Origin: an uncultured Eubacterium sp.
Lineage (GTDB): Bacteria > Bacillota > Clostridia > Peptostreptococcales > Anaerovoracaceae
Direction: 5' to 3'
Assembly (NCBI GenBank): GCA_947367725.1
Contig: CANBFZ010000124.1
Location: 1-6,028 of the forward strand
DNA length: 6,028 nucleotides
The position numbers and the translations under genes were made by a program. Below the pieces are notes generated by a model. That model had not been told where the DNA came from. It saw only the letters and a program-made list of their open reading frames with translations, and ran no database searches. This document shows, in pieces, positions 5,310 through 6,028 of the stretch. Every line of letters starts with the position of its first letter. Within the stretch, counting starts at the first letter, position 1.

Positions 5310-6028
5310 TTGCAAGGGGAAGAATACAAAAAAATACTAGAAGCGTTGATTCATCTGGTGGATATGGGTGTTTACGTGGTAGATTCAGATGGCGTAGGCA
5401 TGTTTTACAATCAGATTATGGCGGATATGGAACAGATACAGATTGATGATGTAATTGGAAAGCCTTTTGCAAAAGCGTTTCCTGGCGTAAAACTGGAAGA
5501 AAGTACCATGTATCAGGCACTGAAAAAAAACGTAGAAATTCGTCATAAGCAGCAGTCCTATACGAATTTGTATGGAAAAGAAATTGCCACCATTAACAGT
5601 ACTGTGCCGGTGCTGCATGAGGGAAAAACCATTGCAGCTATTGAGGTTGCAAGGGATGTAACCAACATCCGTTCTATGAGCGATACAATTTTACAGCTGC
5701 GGGAGAAAGAAATCAAGCCCAAAGAAGTGAAGCCAAAGCTGAAAAAATACACGTTTGAGGATATTATCGGAAATAATCCGCTGTTTACTGCAGTTTTAGA
5801 CCGGGCAAAACGAGCGGCAGGCAATGATGCATCCGTGTTTATTTATGGGGAAACAGGCACGGGGAAAGAACTGATCGCGCAGAGTATTCATTATGCCAGC
5901 GCCCGTCGACATAATCCATTTTTAGCGCAGAACTGTGCAGCATTGCCAGAATCGCTGCTGGAAGGTATCTTGTTTGGTACAACCAAAGGCGGGTTTACCG
6001 GCGCCATGGATAGAGCTGGTCTGTTTGA
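5310..6028 (+). CDS. RocR-type sigma-54 activator (PAS plus AAA+), 3' end outside the window
   Basis: The frame is open from TTG 5310 to the window end (239 codons and 2 bases) and encodes the front half of a second sigma-54 enhancer-binding protein. There is no receiver. Residues about 5-115 form a PAS domain (LVDMGVYVVDSDGVGMFYNQ...), ending in the VARDVTNI segment usual in RocR-like regulators. A Lys/Pro-rich linker (about 128-145) leads to the AAA+ domain, starting YTFEDIIG (147-154). Walker A is GETGTGKE (180-187), followed by NCAALPESLLEGILFG. The sigma-54 contact loop reads GGFTGA (227-232) where GAFTGA is common. Walker B, the arginine finger and the expected C-terminal HTH lie beyond the window. 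Proteins of this build sense a small molecule inside the cell through PAS and switch on amino acid catabolic operons (RocR in Bacillus is the known case). The ligand here is unknown. It has its own promoter and a strong RBS. Confidence 0.92.
   Translation, partial: MQGEEYKKILEALIHLVDMGVYVVDSDGVGMFYNQIMADMEQIQIDDVIGKPFAKAFPGVKLEESTMYQALKKNVEIRHKQQSYTNLYGKEIATINSTVPVLHEGKTIAAIEVARDVTNIRSMSDTILQLREKEIKPKEVKPKLKKYTFEDIIGNNPLFTAVLDRAKRAAGNDASVFIYGETGTGKELIAQSIHYASARRHNPFLAQNCAALPESLLEGILFGTTKGGFTGAMDRAGLF

Noticed and set aside
5299..5314. Sigma-54 -24/-12 promoter before the RocR-like gene (GG...TTTGCA)
   Set aside because: The GG to GC spacing is 11 nt instead of 10, and the GG belongs to the Shine-Dalgarno sequence. 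Other GG/GC combinations in 1275-1595 and 5221-5309 also fail.

Overview
The window looks like a chromosomal segment of an anaerobic, low-to-moderate GC Firmicute, most likely class Clostridia. This is inferred from strong AGGAGG-type ribosome binding sites, a TTG start, AT-rich intergenic DNA with sigma-A-like -10 elements, and the combination of a dCache histidine kinase, an NtrC-family regulator and a RocR-type sigma-54 activator. No species call is possible from the sequence alone. All genes lie on the + strand.

Layout: (1) about 1-1274 is the 3' part of an APC-superfamily amino acid permease, cut by the window edge. (2) 1275-1595 is a 321-nt non-coding gap with a weak hairpin, two extended -10 sequences and an RNA region unusually rich in self-complementarity. 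(3) 1596-3866 is a membrane sensor histidine kinase (TM, dCache, TM, HAMP, PAS-like, HisKA, HATPase). (4) 3871-5220, after a 4-nt gap, is its NtrC-family response regulator (receiver, sigma-54 AAA+, Fis-type HTH). (5) 5221-5309 is a short intergenic region with TTTGCA inverted repeats and a sigma-A-like promoter. (6) 5310 to the window end is the 5' part of a second sigma-54 activator of RocR type (PAS plus AAA+), started by TTG.

Inferred logic: the kinase reads an extracellular ligand through its Cache domain and phosphorylates the regulator, which remodels sigma-54 RNA polymerase at promoters not seen in this window (I found no convincing -24/-12 element). The neighbouring RocR-like protein would read an intracellular ligand through its PAS domain. 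A permease next to two sigma-54 activators suggests control of uptake and catabolism of an amino acid or related amine, but the substrate cannot be read from the sequence.

The part with least explanation is the leader between permease and kinase. By eye it can fold as a three-way junction (long-range helix 1409-1417/1518-1527 enclosing a 12-bp and a 16-bp hairpin). The 3' strand of the closing helix can instead pair downstream with 1555-1560. This is the topology expected of a riboswitch or attenuator. It matches no riboswitch class I can recall, so it is reported as a candidate, not as an established element.
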